NCBI GenBank assembly: GCA_034189325.1
Contig: JAXHUM010000054.1
Location: 62,001-126,000, forward strand
DNA: 64,000 bases
Direction: 5' to 3'
Source of the DNA: JAXHUM01 sp034189325
Lineage (GTDB): Bacteria > Desulfobacterota > DSM-4660 > Desulfatiglandales > Desulfatiglandaceae
Shown here: piece after piece, positions 15,851 to 25,143 of the stretch
Position numbering within the stretch: position 1 is the first letter of the stretch
Layout: every line of letters starts with the position of its first letter
Program-made: the position numbers and the translations under genes
Notes under the pieces: model-generated
The model's input: only the letters and a program-made list of their open reading frames with translations
What the model was told of the DNA's origin: nothing
Database searches by the model: none

Positions 15851-18064
15851 GTGGCGGAGAGGATTCATTCCATAGATAACAACCATCATCCTTTGAAAGG
15901 ATCACTCCGCGGTATAAAAGCTGTAACAGGGGCTGTCTTTCTATCGACCCTCGGGGTTGCCGTTTTTACATTCTCATTTCCCCTGCTGGCAAGGGAGCAT
16001 ATCATAGCCGGAGCGTGGCTTGGAGCCGCCTTTTCCGGCTATTTTTTTGCCAAATTAATATTGGCGCCCTTTGCCGGAATATTGTCCGATAAAACCGGAC
16101 CCAAACCCCTTTTGGTCGCCTCGACATTTCTTGGTGCGCTTTTTCCCCTTGCCTATTTCATCTTTCAGGGTCAGGTGACCCTTTATATAATCCAATTCGG
16201 TCTCGGCCTGGTGGGCGGCGTTATAAAGCCTGTGGGAATGGCCGTCATCGGCGCTGAATCCTCAAGCATAGCCAGGGGCAGAGTGTTTGGGTGGTATAAT
16301 GTTTTTTTTAACGCCGCTTTTATGTCCGGTCCGCTGCTAGGGGGCTTCCTGTTTTATCAGAGAGATTTCACTCCTGTTATTCTGTTTCTTTCCTTCTCAA
16401 TGGCGATCTCTTTTTTAATTATCACCCTCTTTCTCCCCACTCCCACCCGTTCCCAAAGGGTAGTAAGGGGCGGACGCACCTCGGAATTTCTCCAGGCCGA
16501 GTCGGGCTTTTTCCATCTTCTCATTGCGATCGCCGGCCGGACATTGGGAATCGCCGTGGTCATTGCGTATTATCCGGTTCTCCTATCAGAAAGCCTGTTT
16601 AACAGCAGCCTGGTATTCGGTGTCCTTTTCTCGATTCCCGCTATAACCACATGCCTAATCCTTCCCCTGACCGGTTGGCTTGCCGATCGATTCGATAAGA
16701 CCCGTCTTGTCCTTGTCGGGATGCTCATGTGCGCCGTCTCCCTTCTCTTTATAGGGACGATACAATCTATCCCGGGGTTTATCGCCATTGGTTTGTTTCT
16801 TGGTTTGGGATCGGGGATCTCAATTCCCGCTTCCATGTCTTTGGCCTCAGGCGCCGGAAACAGCCAGGGAAAGATCATGGGCATATTTCACGGGGCCGCC
16901 AATATCGGCTTCGTCATTGGCCCGCTCTTCGGAGCTATTGCCGTGCGCCAGACCATGGAGATCCATTCTGCTTTCTATGTGGCTGGCATTCTTGGTATTG
17001 CTGCGTGCATCCCTCTGGGGCTGAGCCTTGTCAGGGCTTTCCTACACCTCAAGACCAGATATCAGAACTTCATATCTGTCGGCGCGGTGTGCCTGACGAT
17101 CTGTCTCGTGACAGTCCTCTTGTTGGGGCCGCTGAAAGCAGGGGCCAAAGAGACTTATCGCTTTGCCGATCTGGCCATGGGGACGATTATCCGTCTGACC
17201 TTGATAGCCCCGGAGGAGGATATCGCCGACAGGGCCGCGAGCAAGGCCTTTGCCACTATCCATCGCCTGGAGAAGGATCTGGGGCACAGGCACGCTTCAG
17301 GTTCTATTGGGAGAGTCAACCTCTCAGCGGGTGTGGCCCCGGTCGAAGTTACGCAAACCGCCTACAACCTTCTTGAGAGGGCCGTGGATATCTGCAAAAA
17401 AACCGAGGGGGTCTTTGATATTTCCATAGGGGCCGTCACTGTAAAAGAGGACTATTACTCTCAGGACTCCCCTGAGGAGAAGAAACGCCTCGTAGATTAC
17501 CGGCTGGTCCAACTGAACAAAGAGGACCGGACCGTATTCTTGCCCCAAAAAGGCATGGCCTTAGACCTGGGAGGACTGGCCAAGGGCACTATTATAGACC
17601 TCGCCGCCGGAGCCCTGAAATCTGAGGGCATTCGGAAGGGCATCGTTGAGGCGGGTGGGGACCTCTACTGTTTTGGAAATAGGATATGGAAGGTGGGAAT
17701 CCAACACCCCAGGCAGGAGGGCCTGATAGGTTCCATCTCTCTTACAGACAGGGCCGTGTGCGGATCCGGGGACTACTATCAATACGTGATGATAGAAGAG
17801 GGTGGAGGACAAGAGAGGAAGCACCACATTCTCGATCCGGAAAAACTGCGTTCCGCCAAGGAGAGCATAGGTGTAACGGTTATCTCCCCTACGACTGAAA
17901 TGGCGGATGCATTGGCGACAACCCTCCTGATTATGGGGCCGGAGCCAGGAAAGAGACTGTTAAAAAACGAATTTCCCGATTCATCGGCACTCTGGATCCT
18001 TCCAGACCTTACTATCGTAAAAAGCGACAATTTCCCTCCATTCACGGGCATTAGCAAGGAATAG
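15851..18064 (+). CDS. MFS transporter fused to a flavin transferase (ApbE) domain
   Basis: A continuous 737-codon frame. Residues ~20-400 are a 12-helix major facilitator (GRVFGWYNVFFNAAFMSGP, LADRFDKTRLVLVGML). A further hydrophobic segment at ~408-428 (SVGAVCLTICLVTVLLL, then GPLKAGA) resembles a signal anchor. Residues ~433-737 are an ApbE domain: MGTIIRLTL, DLGGLAKGTIID, IVEAGGDLYCFG, HHILDP and the metal/flavin motif TTEMADALATTLL. ApbE transfers FMN from FAD to a Thr of exported proteins, so the extra helix would place it outside the membrane. It starts at a GTG 33 bases after the FMN-binding-protein gene, its likely substrate. What the MFS part carries is unknown. Confidence 0.88.
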   Translation: MAERIHSIDNNHHPLKGSLRGIKAVTGAVFLSTLGVAVFTFSFPLLAREHIIAGAWLGAAFSGYFFAKLILAPFAGILSDKTGPKPLLVASTFLGALFPLAYFIFQGQVTLYIIQFGLGLVGGVIKPVGMAVIGAESSSIARGRVFGWYNVFFNAAFMSGPLLGGFLFYQRDFTPVILFLSFSMAISFLIITLFLPTPTRSQRVVRGGRTSEFLQAESGFFHLLIAIAGRTLGIAVVIAYYPVLLSESLFNSSLVFGVLFSIPAITTCLILPLTGWLADRFDKTRLVLVGMLMCAVSLLFIGTIQSIPGFIAIGLFLGLGSGISIPASMSLASGAGNSQGKIMGIFHGAANIGFVIGPLFGAIAVRQTMEIHSAFYVAGILGIAACIPLGLSLVRAFLHLKTRYQNFISVGAVCLTICLVTVLLLGPLKAGAKETYRFADLAMGTIIRLTLIAPEEDIADRAASKAFATIHRLEKDLGHRHASGSIGRVNLSAGVAPVEVTQTAYNLLERAVDICKKTEGVFDISIGAVTVKEDYYSQDSPEEKKRLVDYRLVQLNKEDRTVFLPQKGMALDLGGLAKGTIIDLAAGALKSEGIRKGIVEAGGDLYCFGNRIWKVGIQHPRQEGLIGSISLTDRAVCGSGDYYQYVMIEEGGGQERKHHILDPEKLRSAKESIGVTVISPTTEMADALATTLLIMGPEPGKRLLKNEFPDSSALWILPDLTIVKSDNFPPFTGISKE

Positions 18065-18350
18065 ATGCCCCTTCTCAAAACCTGTCGATGTGAGATCTCC
18101 CCGATTCCATGCCCGAAAACGCAAGCTGCTCCCTCCTGAAGTTTAAGAGAATTTACGAAACAAGAGTGCAAAGGCCGAGGCTATGTCAACCGGACGGGTT
18201 TGCCGCGTTGACAATAGCCCTAGTCGATGCTATGTAAGGGCCTGTCGATCAGAGATTCCACTCTAGGGCCTGGGATTCAAGGTTTTTGAAACGATCCGAC
18301 AGCGCTTTTAAACGTACACAAATCGCATACCATTCTTTGTAACGGATATT

Positions 18351-19325
18351 ATGATAGAAACAAGAGATCGACTGCTGGCATTGCTGAGAGAAAGCAAAGG
18401 GGACTGGGTTTCCGGTGAATCTCTGAGCGCAAGAATCGGTGTAAGTCGATCAGCCATATGGAAACATATCCGTCTTCTGAGAAAGAGGGGCTATCTGATA
18501 CGATCCTCACCCAAGAAGGGATATTGGTTCCAAGGAGTTTCGGACTTGCTTCTGTCCGATGAAATCAAAGACGGCCTGGACACGGAAATCTTCGGAAAGA
18601 GGGATATCGTCTATTTTTCTGAAACCGATTCCACCAATGTGAGGGCCAAGGATTTGGCATCCAAGGGGGCCCCCGAGGGCACGCTGGTTATATCAGAGGG
18701 CCAGACCGACGGAAAGGGGCGAAGGGGAAGGGACTGGTTCTCTCCGCCGCGATCCGGTATCTACGCTACCTTGATTCTGAGGCCGACCATTCCCCCGGGG
18801 GAAGCGCCGCAGATAACTCTCCTGACGGCCGTTGCCGTTGCCGAGACCCTCCGATCACATACTCAGCTCAATGCCCACATCAAGTGGCCCAATGATATTC
18901 TGGTAGGAGGAAGAAAAATCGCCGGGATTCTCACCGAACTCAGCACGGAGATGGATGAGGTCAATTATGTGTTGGTCGGCGTGGGCGTGAATGTGAACAC
19001 ACCCCGTTTCCCAGAAGACATCAAAGAGATAGCCACTTCCATTCTGGTTGAAACAGGAAAGCCGAAAAAGCGGGTTGAGGTTGTCCAGGCCTATCTCAAA
19101 TGGTGCGAGAAGTATTACGGAATATTCAGAGAAAAAGGCTTTGCGCCCATTCGACAAAGATGGGAGGAGCTCACGGACATTATTGGAAGAGAGATCGTCA
19201 TTGAGACAATCGGAGAGAAACAGACGGGCATTGTCCAGGGCATTGATCAGCGTGGATATCTGATCGTCAAAGATAGTGACGGTGTTTTACACAGTCTGTT
19301 TTCGGGAATCGTGAACTACACCTAA
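18351..19325 (+). CDS. birA: Bifunctional biotin-protein ligase / biotin repressor
   Basis: A 324-residue BirA. An N-terminal winged helix (LLRESKGDWVSGESLSARIG, SRSAIWKHIRLLRKRGY) is followed by the ligase core: TDSTN, the adenylate loop GKGRRGRDWFSPP, IKWPNDILVGGRKIAGIL and a C-terminal SH3-like domain (GIVQGIDQRGYLIVKDSDG). It attaches biotin to acceptor proteins such as acetyl- or pyruvate-carboxylase subunits and, with the HTH, can repress biotin genes. The next gene, a transporter, starts seven bases after its stop and is probably co-transcribed. Confidence 0.95.
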   Translation: MIETRDRLLALLRESKGDWVSGESLSARIGVSRSAIWKHIRLLRKRGYLIRSSPKKGYWFQGVSDLLLSDEIKDGLDTEIFGKRDIVYFSETDSTNVRAKDLASKGAPEGTLVISEGQTDGKGRRGRDWFSPPRSGIYATLILRPTIPPGEAPQITLLTAVAVAETLRSHTQLNAHIKWPNDILVGGRKIAGILTELSTEMDEVNYVLVGVGVNVNTPRFPEDIKEIATSILVETGKPKKRVEVVQAYLKWCEKYYGIFREKGFAPIRQRWEELTDIIGREIVIETIGEKQTGIVQGIDQRGYLIVKDSDGVLHSLFSGIVNYT

Positions 19326-19331
19326 GAACAG

Positions 19332-20705
19332 ATGGACATCGCTATAATCATAGGGTATTTTTGCGGGCTTCTCTTTATCGGCGGCCGGTCCTTTAAGGTC
19401 ATCAAAGAGACAAGCAGTTTCTTTGTCGCCAATCGGAGCGCCTCCTTTTTCCTTATTTCGGGATCGCTCTTTGCCACGGTCATCGGCGGATCTTCCACTA
19501 TCGGTATGGCGGGCCTGGGATACAAACAAGGTTTGGTAGGATCTTGGTGGCTATTAGTAGGAGTGATCGGGCTCATCCTTCTGGGCCTTTTCCTCGCAAG
19601 AAAGATTCGAGCCTATTCTCTCTATACCTTGCCGGAAATCCTTCAAGTCCAGTATGGACCTGAGGCAAAACTGGTTGCGTCAGCCTTGATCGTGATCGCC
19701 TGGACAGGCATTATTGCAGGCCAGATTGTGGCGGCGGGAAAAATCCTCGGGGCCCTTTTCAGTGCTCCGCCATCCCTATTGATGATTGTGACGGCCTTTG
19801 TCTTTATCCTCTACACCCTCTTGGGAGGACAACACTCTGTTATCCGCACGGACACGATCCAGAGCCTTATTATTATTGCGGCGGTCCTGATTGCCATTCC
19901 CCTCAGCATTGAAGCGGCCGGGGGCATTCCATCCATGCGGGAAGCCCTTGGGGCCGACTATTTTTCGTTTCCCGTAAACGCCCATTTCACATGGAAATCA
20001 TTGATCACCTATCTGTTATTGGTCGGATCGAGCTACCTGGTGGGTCCGGACATATATTCGCGACTCTTCTGCGCCCAGGATGAGAAAATAGCCAAGGGGG
20101 CTACCCTTGCCGTAGCCCTGGCGTTAATTCCCTTTGCCTTTATGATAACAACCATAGGCATGTCGGCCAAAGTTCTATTTCCCCAGATCAGTCCCGAGGC
20201 CGCCTTTCCCACGATGATCAGCCACCTCTTCCCCACAGGCCTGAACGGCCTCATTATTGCCGCTCTCCTTGCCGCGATGATGTCCTCTGCGGACACATGT
20301 CTTTTGACCACCAGCACGATCCTCTCCGTCGATGTCATAAAACCCCTTGTGAAAACAGGGATCTCAGACAAAAGACTTCTTGTGCTTTCAAGGTTTTTTG
20401 TGGTGATAATAGGAATCGTGTCTCTGGTCGTGGCGCTCCATCTGAAGGGGGTAATTGCCTCTCTCCTGCTGGGCTACACGGTCTACACATCGGGGCTTGT
20501 TCTTCCCATACTTCTCGGCTTTTATAGAAAGAGGTTGCATCTCACCACGGGAGGCGCGATTTCAGCCGTCGTGGTAGGGGGCGGCGTGGCCCTTGTAGGC
20601 AAACTCCTGGGCTACCCTGATTGTGGTCTGTATGGTTTTTTTCTCTCCGGTATCGTCCTGATCACCCTCAGTAGAATCCTGCCCTCTAAAGCCAAACAGT
20701 CTTGA
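19332..20705 (+). CDS. Sodium:solute symporter family protein
   Basis: A 457-residue membrane protein with about 12-13 hydrophobic helices. SSS-family signs include GGSSTIGMAGLGYKQGL after the first helices, YTLPEILQVQYG, the central TLLGGQHSVIRTDTIQS and AALLAAMMSSADTCLLT, which holds the conserved Ser of the sodium site. Substrate unknown. Being coupled to birA raises the possibility of biotin or another cofactor precursor, but panthothenate, proline and other substrates are equally compatible with this family. Confidence 0.88.
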   Translation: MDIAIIIGYFCGLLFIGGRSFKVIKETSSFFVANRSASFFLISGSLFATVIGGSSTIGMAGLGYKQGLVGSWWLLVGVIGLILLGLFLARKIRAYSLYTLPEILQVQYGPEAKLVASALIVIAWTGIIAGQIVAAGKILGALFSAPPSLLMIVTAFVFILYTLLGGQHSVIRTDTIQSLIIIAAVLIAIPLSIEAAGGIPSMREALGADYFSFPVNAHFTWKSLITYLLLVGSSYLVGPDIYSRLFCAQDEKIAKGATLAVALALIPFAFMITTIGMSAKVLFPQISPEAAFPTMISHLFPTGLNGLIIAALLAAMMSSADTCLLTTSTILSVDVIKPLVKTGISDKRLLVLSRFFVVIIGIVSLVVALHLKGVIASLLLGYTVYTSGLVLPILLGFYRKRLHLTTGGAISAVVVGGGVALVGKLLGYPDCGLYGFFLSGIVLITLSRILPSKAKQS

Positions 20706-20781
20706 GGATATGGGGGCTCAGAAAGACCCTACACAACTGGGTTGACCAAGAGCCCTTTGGCGTCGCCAATCTCTTGTTCGA

Positions 20782-21849
20782 TCACAAGTTGAAGTACGCC
20801 CTCACTTCATCAATCGAAAAAGGGCTGACATCTTTAAGGAACCTTCCCTTGGCCTTCATTATCCTCGCCACCGAGTCCTGGAGTCGGTGCATGGAGATTT
20901 CATTATGCACCAGCTTTTTCCGGAGGATCTCTATGCCTTCCAGGATGTGCCTCTGGTCTTCACAGATCAGAAGAATGTCCGCCCCCGCCTCAAATGAGGC
21001 CACAGCCCCTTCAGCAGCCCCCCAACTCTCGGCAATGGCCCCCATTTCAAGGTCGTCCGTGATGATAAGCCCTTCAAACCCCATTCTCTCTCTCAAAAGC
21101 CCCCCAAGAACCCCGGGGGATAGGGTGGCTGGAATCTGGGGATCCAGAGAGGGATAAATGGCATGGGAGGTCATGATCGCACTGACATTCTCCTGTATGG
21201 CGGCCTTGAACGGCAAAAGATGATGCTTTTCCATTTCACCTGATCTTATGTCGATGGTCGGGAGATGGTGGTGCGGATCTAGGGAGGCACCGCCGAGACC
21301 GGGGAAGTGCTTGGCAACAGCCATGATACCATGGTCCTGGAGGGTCTTGACCACGGTTCGTCCAAGCAAAGACACCTCAGAAGGATCGTCGCTGAATGTC
21401 CTCCCTGCGAGGTGTTTTTCCGGCTCCCCTATTCGAAGGTCCAACACCGGGGCCATATCCATGTTGAGTCCGACAAGGCCCATTTCCTTGGCCGTGACTC
21501 GTGCAAAGTCCATGGCCTTTTCCACCGGGCTGGGATCCTCTCCAATGGCCGTATTGCCCGGAAAATAGGTAAAAGGCTCTTTCAATCTCCTGACCGGGCC
21601 TCCTTCCTGGTCAACGGCCAAAAACAGGGGAATGCCATGATGTTCTAAAGCGGTTTCTTGGAGGTCATGGGTAAGCCGGGCCAGCTGCACCGGATCTTCT
21701 ATGTTCCTATCAAAAAGGATAATACCACCAAGGCAGTAGTCCCTGATAAGGGTCCGGGTATCATCATCCAAAAAGGTCCCTGGCATGCCCGCCATAAACA
21801 GCCTGCCTATATTGATGTCCAGCTCTGACAGATCGAGTGTCGTATTCAC
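20782..21849 (-). CDS. nagZ: Glycoside hydrolase family 3 beta-N-acetylhexosaminidase (NagZ-like)
   Basis: A 355-residue single-domain GH3 enzyme. VDQEGGPVRRLKEPFTYFP binds substrate; KHFPGLGGASLDPHHHLPTID is the catalytic loop (shown here as positions ~165-185), with the Asp-x-His acid/base pair retained while KHFPGHG has Leu for the second His; the nucleophile Asp is in ITDDLEMGAI. NagZ removes GlcNAc from muropeptides during cell-wall recycling. It is divergently transcribed from a nucleotidyltransferase and kinase that could handle the released sugars. Confidence 0.88.
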   Translation of the reverse strand: MNTTLDLSELDINIGRLFMAGMPGTFLDDDTRTLIRDYCLGGIILFDRNIEDPVQLARLTHDLQETALEHHGIPLFLAVDQEGGPVRRLKEPFTYFPGNTAIGEDPSPVEKAMDFARVTAKEMGLVGLNMDMAPVLDLRIGEPEKHLAGRTFSDDPSEVSLLGRTVVKTLQDHGIMAVAKHFPGLGGASLDPHHHLPTIDIRSGEMEKHHLLPFKAAIQENVSAIMTSHAIYPSLDPQIPATLSPGVLGGLLRERMGFEGLIITDDLEMGAIAESWGAAEGAVASFEAGADILLICEDQRHILEGIEILRKKLVHNEISMHRLQDSVARIMKAKGRFLKDVSPFSIDEVRAYFNL

Positions 21850-21985
21850 GCTCTAGACTCCCGGAATGATGGGTGGATTGAGATCCTTGTCTTGCCCTTA
21901 TGATCGATCTCTGTTCACAGAGGCTCTTTTCATGTATAATCAGTCAACAAGAAATGCAATGAAAATGTCACCAAAGGTTCTTTCC

Positions 21986-22888
21986 ATGAAGGCAATGATT
22001 CTGGCAGCCGGCCTGGGCACACGATTACGTCCCCTCACCACGGACAGGCCCAAGGCCCTTGTTCCGGTTGGAAACAGGCCTGTCATTGACAGGGGCATTG
22101 CCTATCTTAAGGAATATGGCGTCGACCACATCGTGGTAAACGCCCACCACCACCATCAGCGCTTGATAGAATATCTGGACGGGGGACGTCCTTTCGACCT
22201 CCCGATCCAGGTCTTAGTGGAACCCACCCTAATGGATACCGGAGGCGGCATCAGGAATGCCTCCTCTTTTCTGGACACATCACCCTTTATTGTGATCAAT
22301 GGAGATATACTGACGGACATCGATCTGGGCAGGGCCCTATCCGCTCACAAGAGGAGCCACGCCCTCGTTACCCTGGTCCTCCATGACTATTCCCCCTTCA
22401 ATCAGATAGCTGTAGACGACAACATGAAGATCACAGACATTGCAACAAAAAGCCGTCCCAACAGGCTCGCCTTTACAGGCATCCATATCTTGGAGCCGGA
22501 GATCATGGAACATATTCCGCCTAGTGTGCCTGTGAGTATTGTTCAATGTTATCGAGAATTAATAAACGCAGGAAAGCCGATCATGGCGTATATTTCAAAC
22601 GATCACTACTGGCAGGATATCGGAACGATCGAGACCTATCTTGCGGCAAACCAAAGGACCGCAAAAGTCCGCCCCTTCCTTGTCGGTTCCGACTGCAGCA
22701 TGGATCCTTCCGTCAGGTTAGGGGATTGGGCCGTCATCGGGCCGAATGGACTTCTGGAGAAGGGGGTTGAAATAACGAGGTCCGTTCTCTGGGAAAATGT
22801 AACCGTCAGGAGGGGAACAAAAATCATCCATAGTGTTATCAGGTCTTCCAATGAGGTCACCACTGACGTGATCAATACGGTCCTCTAG
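21986..22888 (+). CDS. Sugar-phosphate nucleotidyltransferase (MurU-like)
   Basis: About 300 residues from the ATG giving MKAMILAAGLGTRLRPLT; a longer frame begins at 21866 but adds an unmatched tail. The NTP-binding signature is followed by RPKALVPVGNRPVID, VNAHHHHQRLIEYL, the metal-binding INGDIL and WQDIGTIETY. The last ~65 residues look like left-handed beta-helix repeats (VRLGDWAVIGPNGLLEKGV). With nagZ next door and an AmgK-like kinase directly downstream, MurNAc-1-phosphate uridylyltransferase is the most attractive role, but hexose or heptose 1-phosphate is also possible. Confidence 0.75.
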   Translation: MKAMILAAGLGTRLRPLTTDRPKALVPVGNRPVIDRGIAYLKEYGVDHIVVNAHHHHQRLIEYLDGGRPFDLPIQVLVEPTLMDTGGGIRNASSFLDTSPFIVINGDILTDIDLGRALSAHKRSHALVTLVLHDYSPFNQIAVDDNMKITDIATKSRPNRLAFTGIHILEPEIMEHIPPSVPVSIVQCYRELINAGKPIMAYISNDHYWQDIGTIETYLAANQRTAKVRPFLVGSDCSMDPSVRLGDWAVIGPNGLLEKGVEITRSVLWENVTVRRGTKIIHSVIRSSNEVTTDVINTVL

Positions 22889-22933
22889 CACATGGCATTC
22901 CAGCAAAGGAGATGTCTGCACTTCCAATAATCC

Positions 22934-23959
22934 ATGGATCCTTCATTCAGAAAATTCATTGTCCGCTTTTTCAGAGACATCGGCGTAAAGGCCGACCCTA
23001 TTGAAATCACCTTACTCCAGGGAGATGGATCAAAACGGATCTTCTGGCGCGTCAGCCAGGGCGACACGCACACCAGCATAATCGCCATGTCCAACCTCCC
23101 CACAGACAGCATCTCAAGGCGTGAAAACCTGGCATACCTGAGAATAGGCCGTCATCTTCGAACAAAAAAGACCCCCCTTCCTGAGATCTTTCGGTATGAC
23201 CTTGATCAGGGATGGTTCATCATGGAGGACATGGGGCAGACAAGCCTCCAGGATCTACTCTCATCAAAAGAGGATGCCTTTCCGGTCTACAAAGAGGTCC
23301 TCGGCCACCTATTCCGACTCCAAACAGACGGCGCCGACGGCTTTGATCCCTCATGGTGCTGCCAGACCGAAACATATGACAGGCTTGTCATGAGACGTTA
23401 TGAGTCGGATTACTTTAGAGAGGCCTTCTTGTGCGGATACCTCGGTCTGAACAAGAATTGGGACGAACTGGAGGGCCCCTTTAATCACCTTGCGGACATG
23501 GCATCTCTGGCCCCGAACCCCTTCTTTCTCCATCGCGATTTCCAATCGAGAAACATCATGGTCTCGGAGGGAAAGATCGCCTTTCTGGACTGGCAGGGGG
23601 GTCGGCTGGGTCCTCTTGGGTATGATGTTGCCTCGCTGATCATCGATCCCTATACGGCCCTCTCCCGCAGACAACAGCGTGAACTCTACAAGACCTACCT
23701 TTCTCTGCTGGAAGGTTTTGATACACAAGCGACAGATGCTTTCAAGAGTACCTTTCTTTACCTGGCTATCCAGCGAAACCTCCAGATCCTCGGGGCCTTT
23801 GCCTATCTTTCCAGGTTCATGGGGAAAAGCTATTTTGAGGCCTATATTCCCCCTGCCCTCAGCACTCTTCGCGATCTACTGCAACTCATTGATGATCCTC
23901 GACTGACCCCTCTCACCCATCTTGTCGTCCAACTTGGAAATAAATCTCGACTTCTATGA
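22934..23959 (+). CDS. Aminoglycoside-phosphotransferase-fold sugar kinase (AmgK-like)
   Basis: A 341-residue APH-fold kinase. The N-lobe has QGDGSKRIFWRV and a linker GWFIMEDMGQTSLQDLL; the catalytic loop is FLHRDFQSRNIMV (HxDxxxxN) and the metal Asp lies in FLDWQGGRLGPLGYDVASLI. AmgK phosphorylates MurNAc/GlcNAc at C1, and its product feeds MurU; the gene order here is nucleotidyltransferase then kinase, next to nagZ. The kinase family call is firm, the sugar specificity is inferred from context. Confidence 0.78.
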   Translation: MDPSFRKFIVRFFRDIGVKADPIEITLLQGDGSKRIFWRVSQGDTHTSIIAMSNLPTDSISRRENLAYLRIGRHLRTKKTPLPEIFRYDLDQGWFIMEDMGQTSLQDLLSSKEDAFPVYKEVLGHLFRLQTDGADGFDPSWCCQTETYDRLVMRRYESDYFREAFLCGYLGLNKNWDELEGPFNHLADMASLAPNPFFLHRDFQSRNIMVSEGKIAFLDWQGGRLGPLGYDVASLIIDPYTALSRRQQRELYKTYLSLLEGFDTQATDAFKSTFLYLAIQRNLQILGAFAYLSRFMGKSYFEAYIPPALSTLRDLLQLIDDPRLTPLTHLVVQLGNKSRLL

Positions 23960-24072
23960 TTCCACGAAATAGCATAGGCCCAATGGATATTTAAGATACC
24001 CTCTGACTTACTTCAATAGGAGATGAAGGCCCTGCATGAAGAGACGTCCATTCAAGGTCGAAAGGAGGAAGA

Positions 24073-24495
24073 ATGATGGAAGAGTGTATTTTCTGCAAAA
24101 TCATAAGAGGCGAGATCCCCAGCTTTAAGGTGTATGAAGATGAGAAGGTCTTGGCCTTTGAAGACATAAATCCCATCTCGCCAGGCCATACCCTGGTCAT
24201 TCCCAAGAAACATGCCCGCAATCTTTGGGAAATCCCTGATGAGTATCTTGCTGCGGTGCAGTTAGCCTCAAAAAAAATCATTCACGCTATCCAAGAAGCC
24301 CTCCATCCGGCCGGTGTGGCCTGTCTACAATTAAACGGCCGCGGCGCGAACCAGGTGGTCATGCATTACCATCTCCACCTTATGCCCCGGGCAGAGGGGG
24401 CTCCGGAACTTCCAGTGACCATGTGGGAACTCAAAGAGGGAGACATGGATGCCATCAGGCAGACAGCTGAAAAAATCGCCGCGGCAATTCCCTAA
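24073..24495 (+). CDS. HIT-family nucleotide hydrolase
   Basis: A 140-residue histidine-triad protein. CIFCKIIRGEIPS near the start carries the Cys pair of the HINT type; ISPGHTLVIPKKH follows; the triad reads VMHYHLHLMPR, with the middle His the nucleophile. These enzymes hydrolyse nucleoside phosphoramidates or dinucleoside polyphosphates. An aaggagg site lies upstream of the ATG. It follows the kinase gene by 113 bases. Confidence 0.93.
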   Translation: MMEECIFCKIIRGEIPSFKVYEDEKVLAFEDINPISPGHTLVIPKKHARNLWEIPDEYLAAVQLASKKIIHAIQEALHPAGVACLQLNGRGANQVVMHYHLHLMPRAEGAPELPVTMWELKEGDMDAIRQTAEKIAAAIP

Positions 24496-24618
24496 CATAA
24501 AGGGAGACTGGAGAATCTTACACTTGGTCGAGGGCGTCGGCCTATCACGGAAGGGGTTGATCTGCTATCGGCCGGAGGCTCCTAAAAGGAGACAGGGCGA
24601 TCTCGACCTTTGTTTTCC

Positions 24619-25143
24619 CTATTCGATCAATTCAACATTCCAGTACAGGTAGTCTCGCCAGGATTGGGGAACTTCTTTGACTCCAATCGATATTCTGAGG
24701 GAGGGTAGCCAGTTAGGGCGATAAGGTTTTCGGATGAGTTTGAGGCCCGCTTCCCTGGGGGTATGCCCCCCTTTTTTCCTGTTGCAACGAATACAGCAGG
24801 TGACGATGTTGTCCCACCGGGTCTTCCCACCGCGAAACTTGGGAATCACATGGTCATAGGTCAATTCTTCGGGAGGGAATTGATTGCCGCAATATTGGCA
24901 TCGATATTTGTCTCTTGCATAAATATTCTGTCTTGAAAATTTGACGGGGGTCTTCGGCTTCTTGACCATCCTCAAAAGCCGCACAACGGAAGGTAGTTGA
25001 ATGGTGAAGCTGACGGAATGAATTTCTCGACCGTATTCCTCAAGCACCTCAACTTTGCCCAGAAAGAGCAGAGTGATGGCCTTCTTCCAATTGATAATCT
25101 TCAGAGGCTCATAGGTTACGTTGAGGAGCAGAACCTGTTCCAT
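24619..25143 (-). CDS. HNH endonuclease family protein
   Basis: A 174-residue protein. The N-terminal half (QVLLLNVTYEPLKIINWKKA) is the region found in the family of stand-alone bacterial HNH proteins; the C-terminal half has a zinc-binding HNH domain: YARDKYRCQYCG, LTYDHVIPKFRGGKTRWDN and CIRCNRKKGG. All catalytic His/Asn and four Cys are present. Role is unclear; such genes are common as chromosomal housekeeping-like neighbours and are not by themselves a defence system. Confidence 0.88.
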   Translation of the reverse strand: MEQVLLLNVTYEPLKIINWKKAITLLFLGKVEVLEEYGREIHSVSFTIQLPSVVRLLRMVKKPKTPVKFSRQNIYARDKYRCQYCGNQFPPEELTYDHVIPKFRGGKTRWDNIVTCCIRCNRKKGGHTPREAGLKLIRKPYRPNWLPSLRISIGVKEVPQSWRDYLYWNVELIE

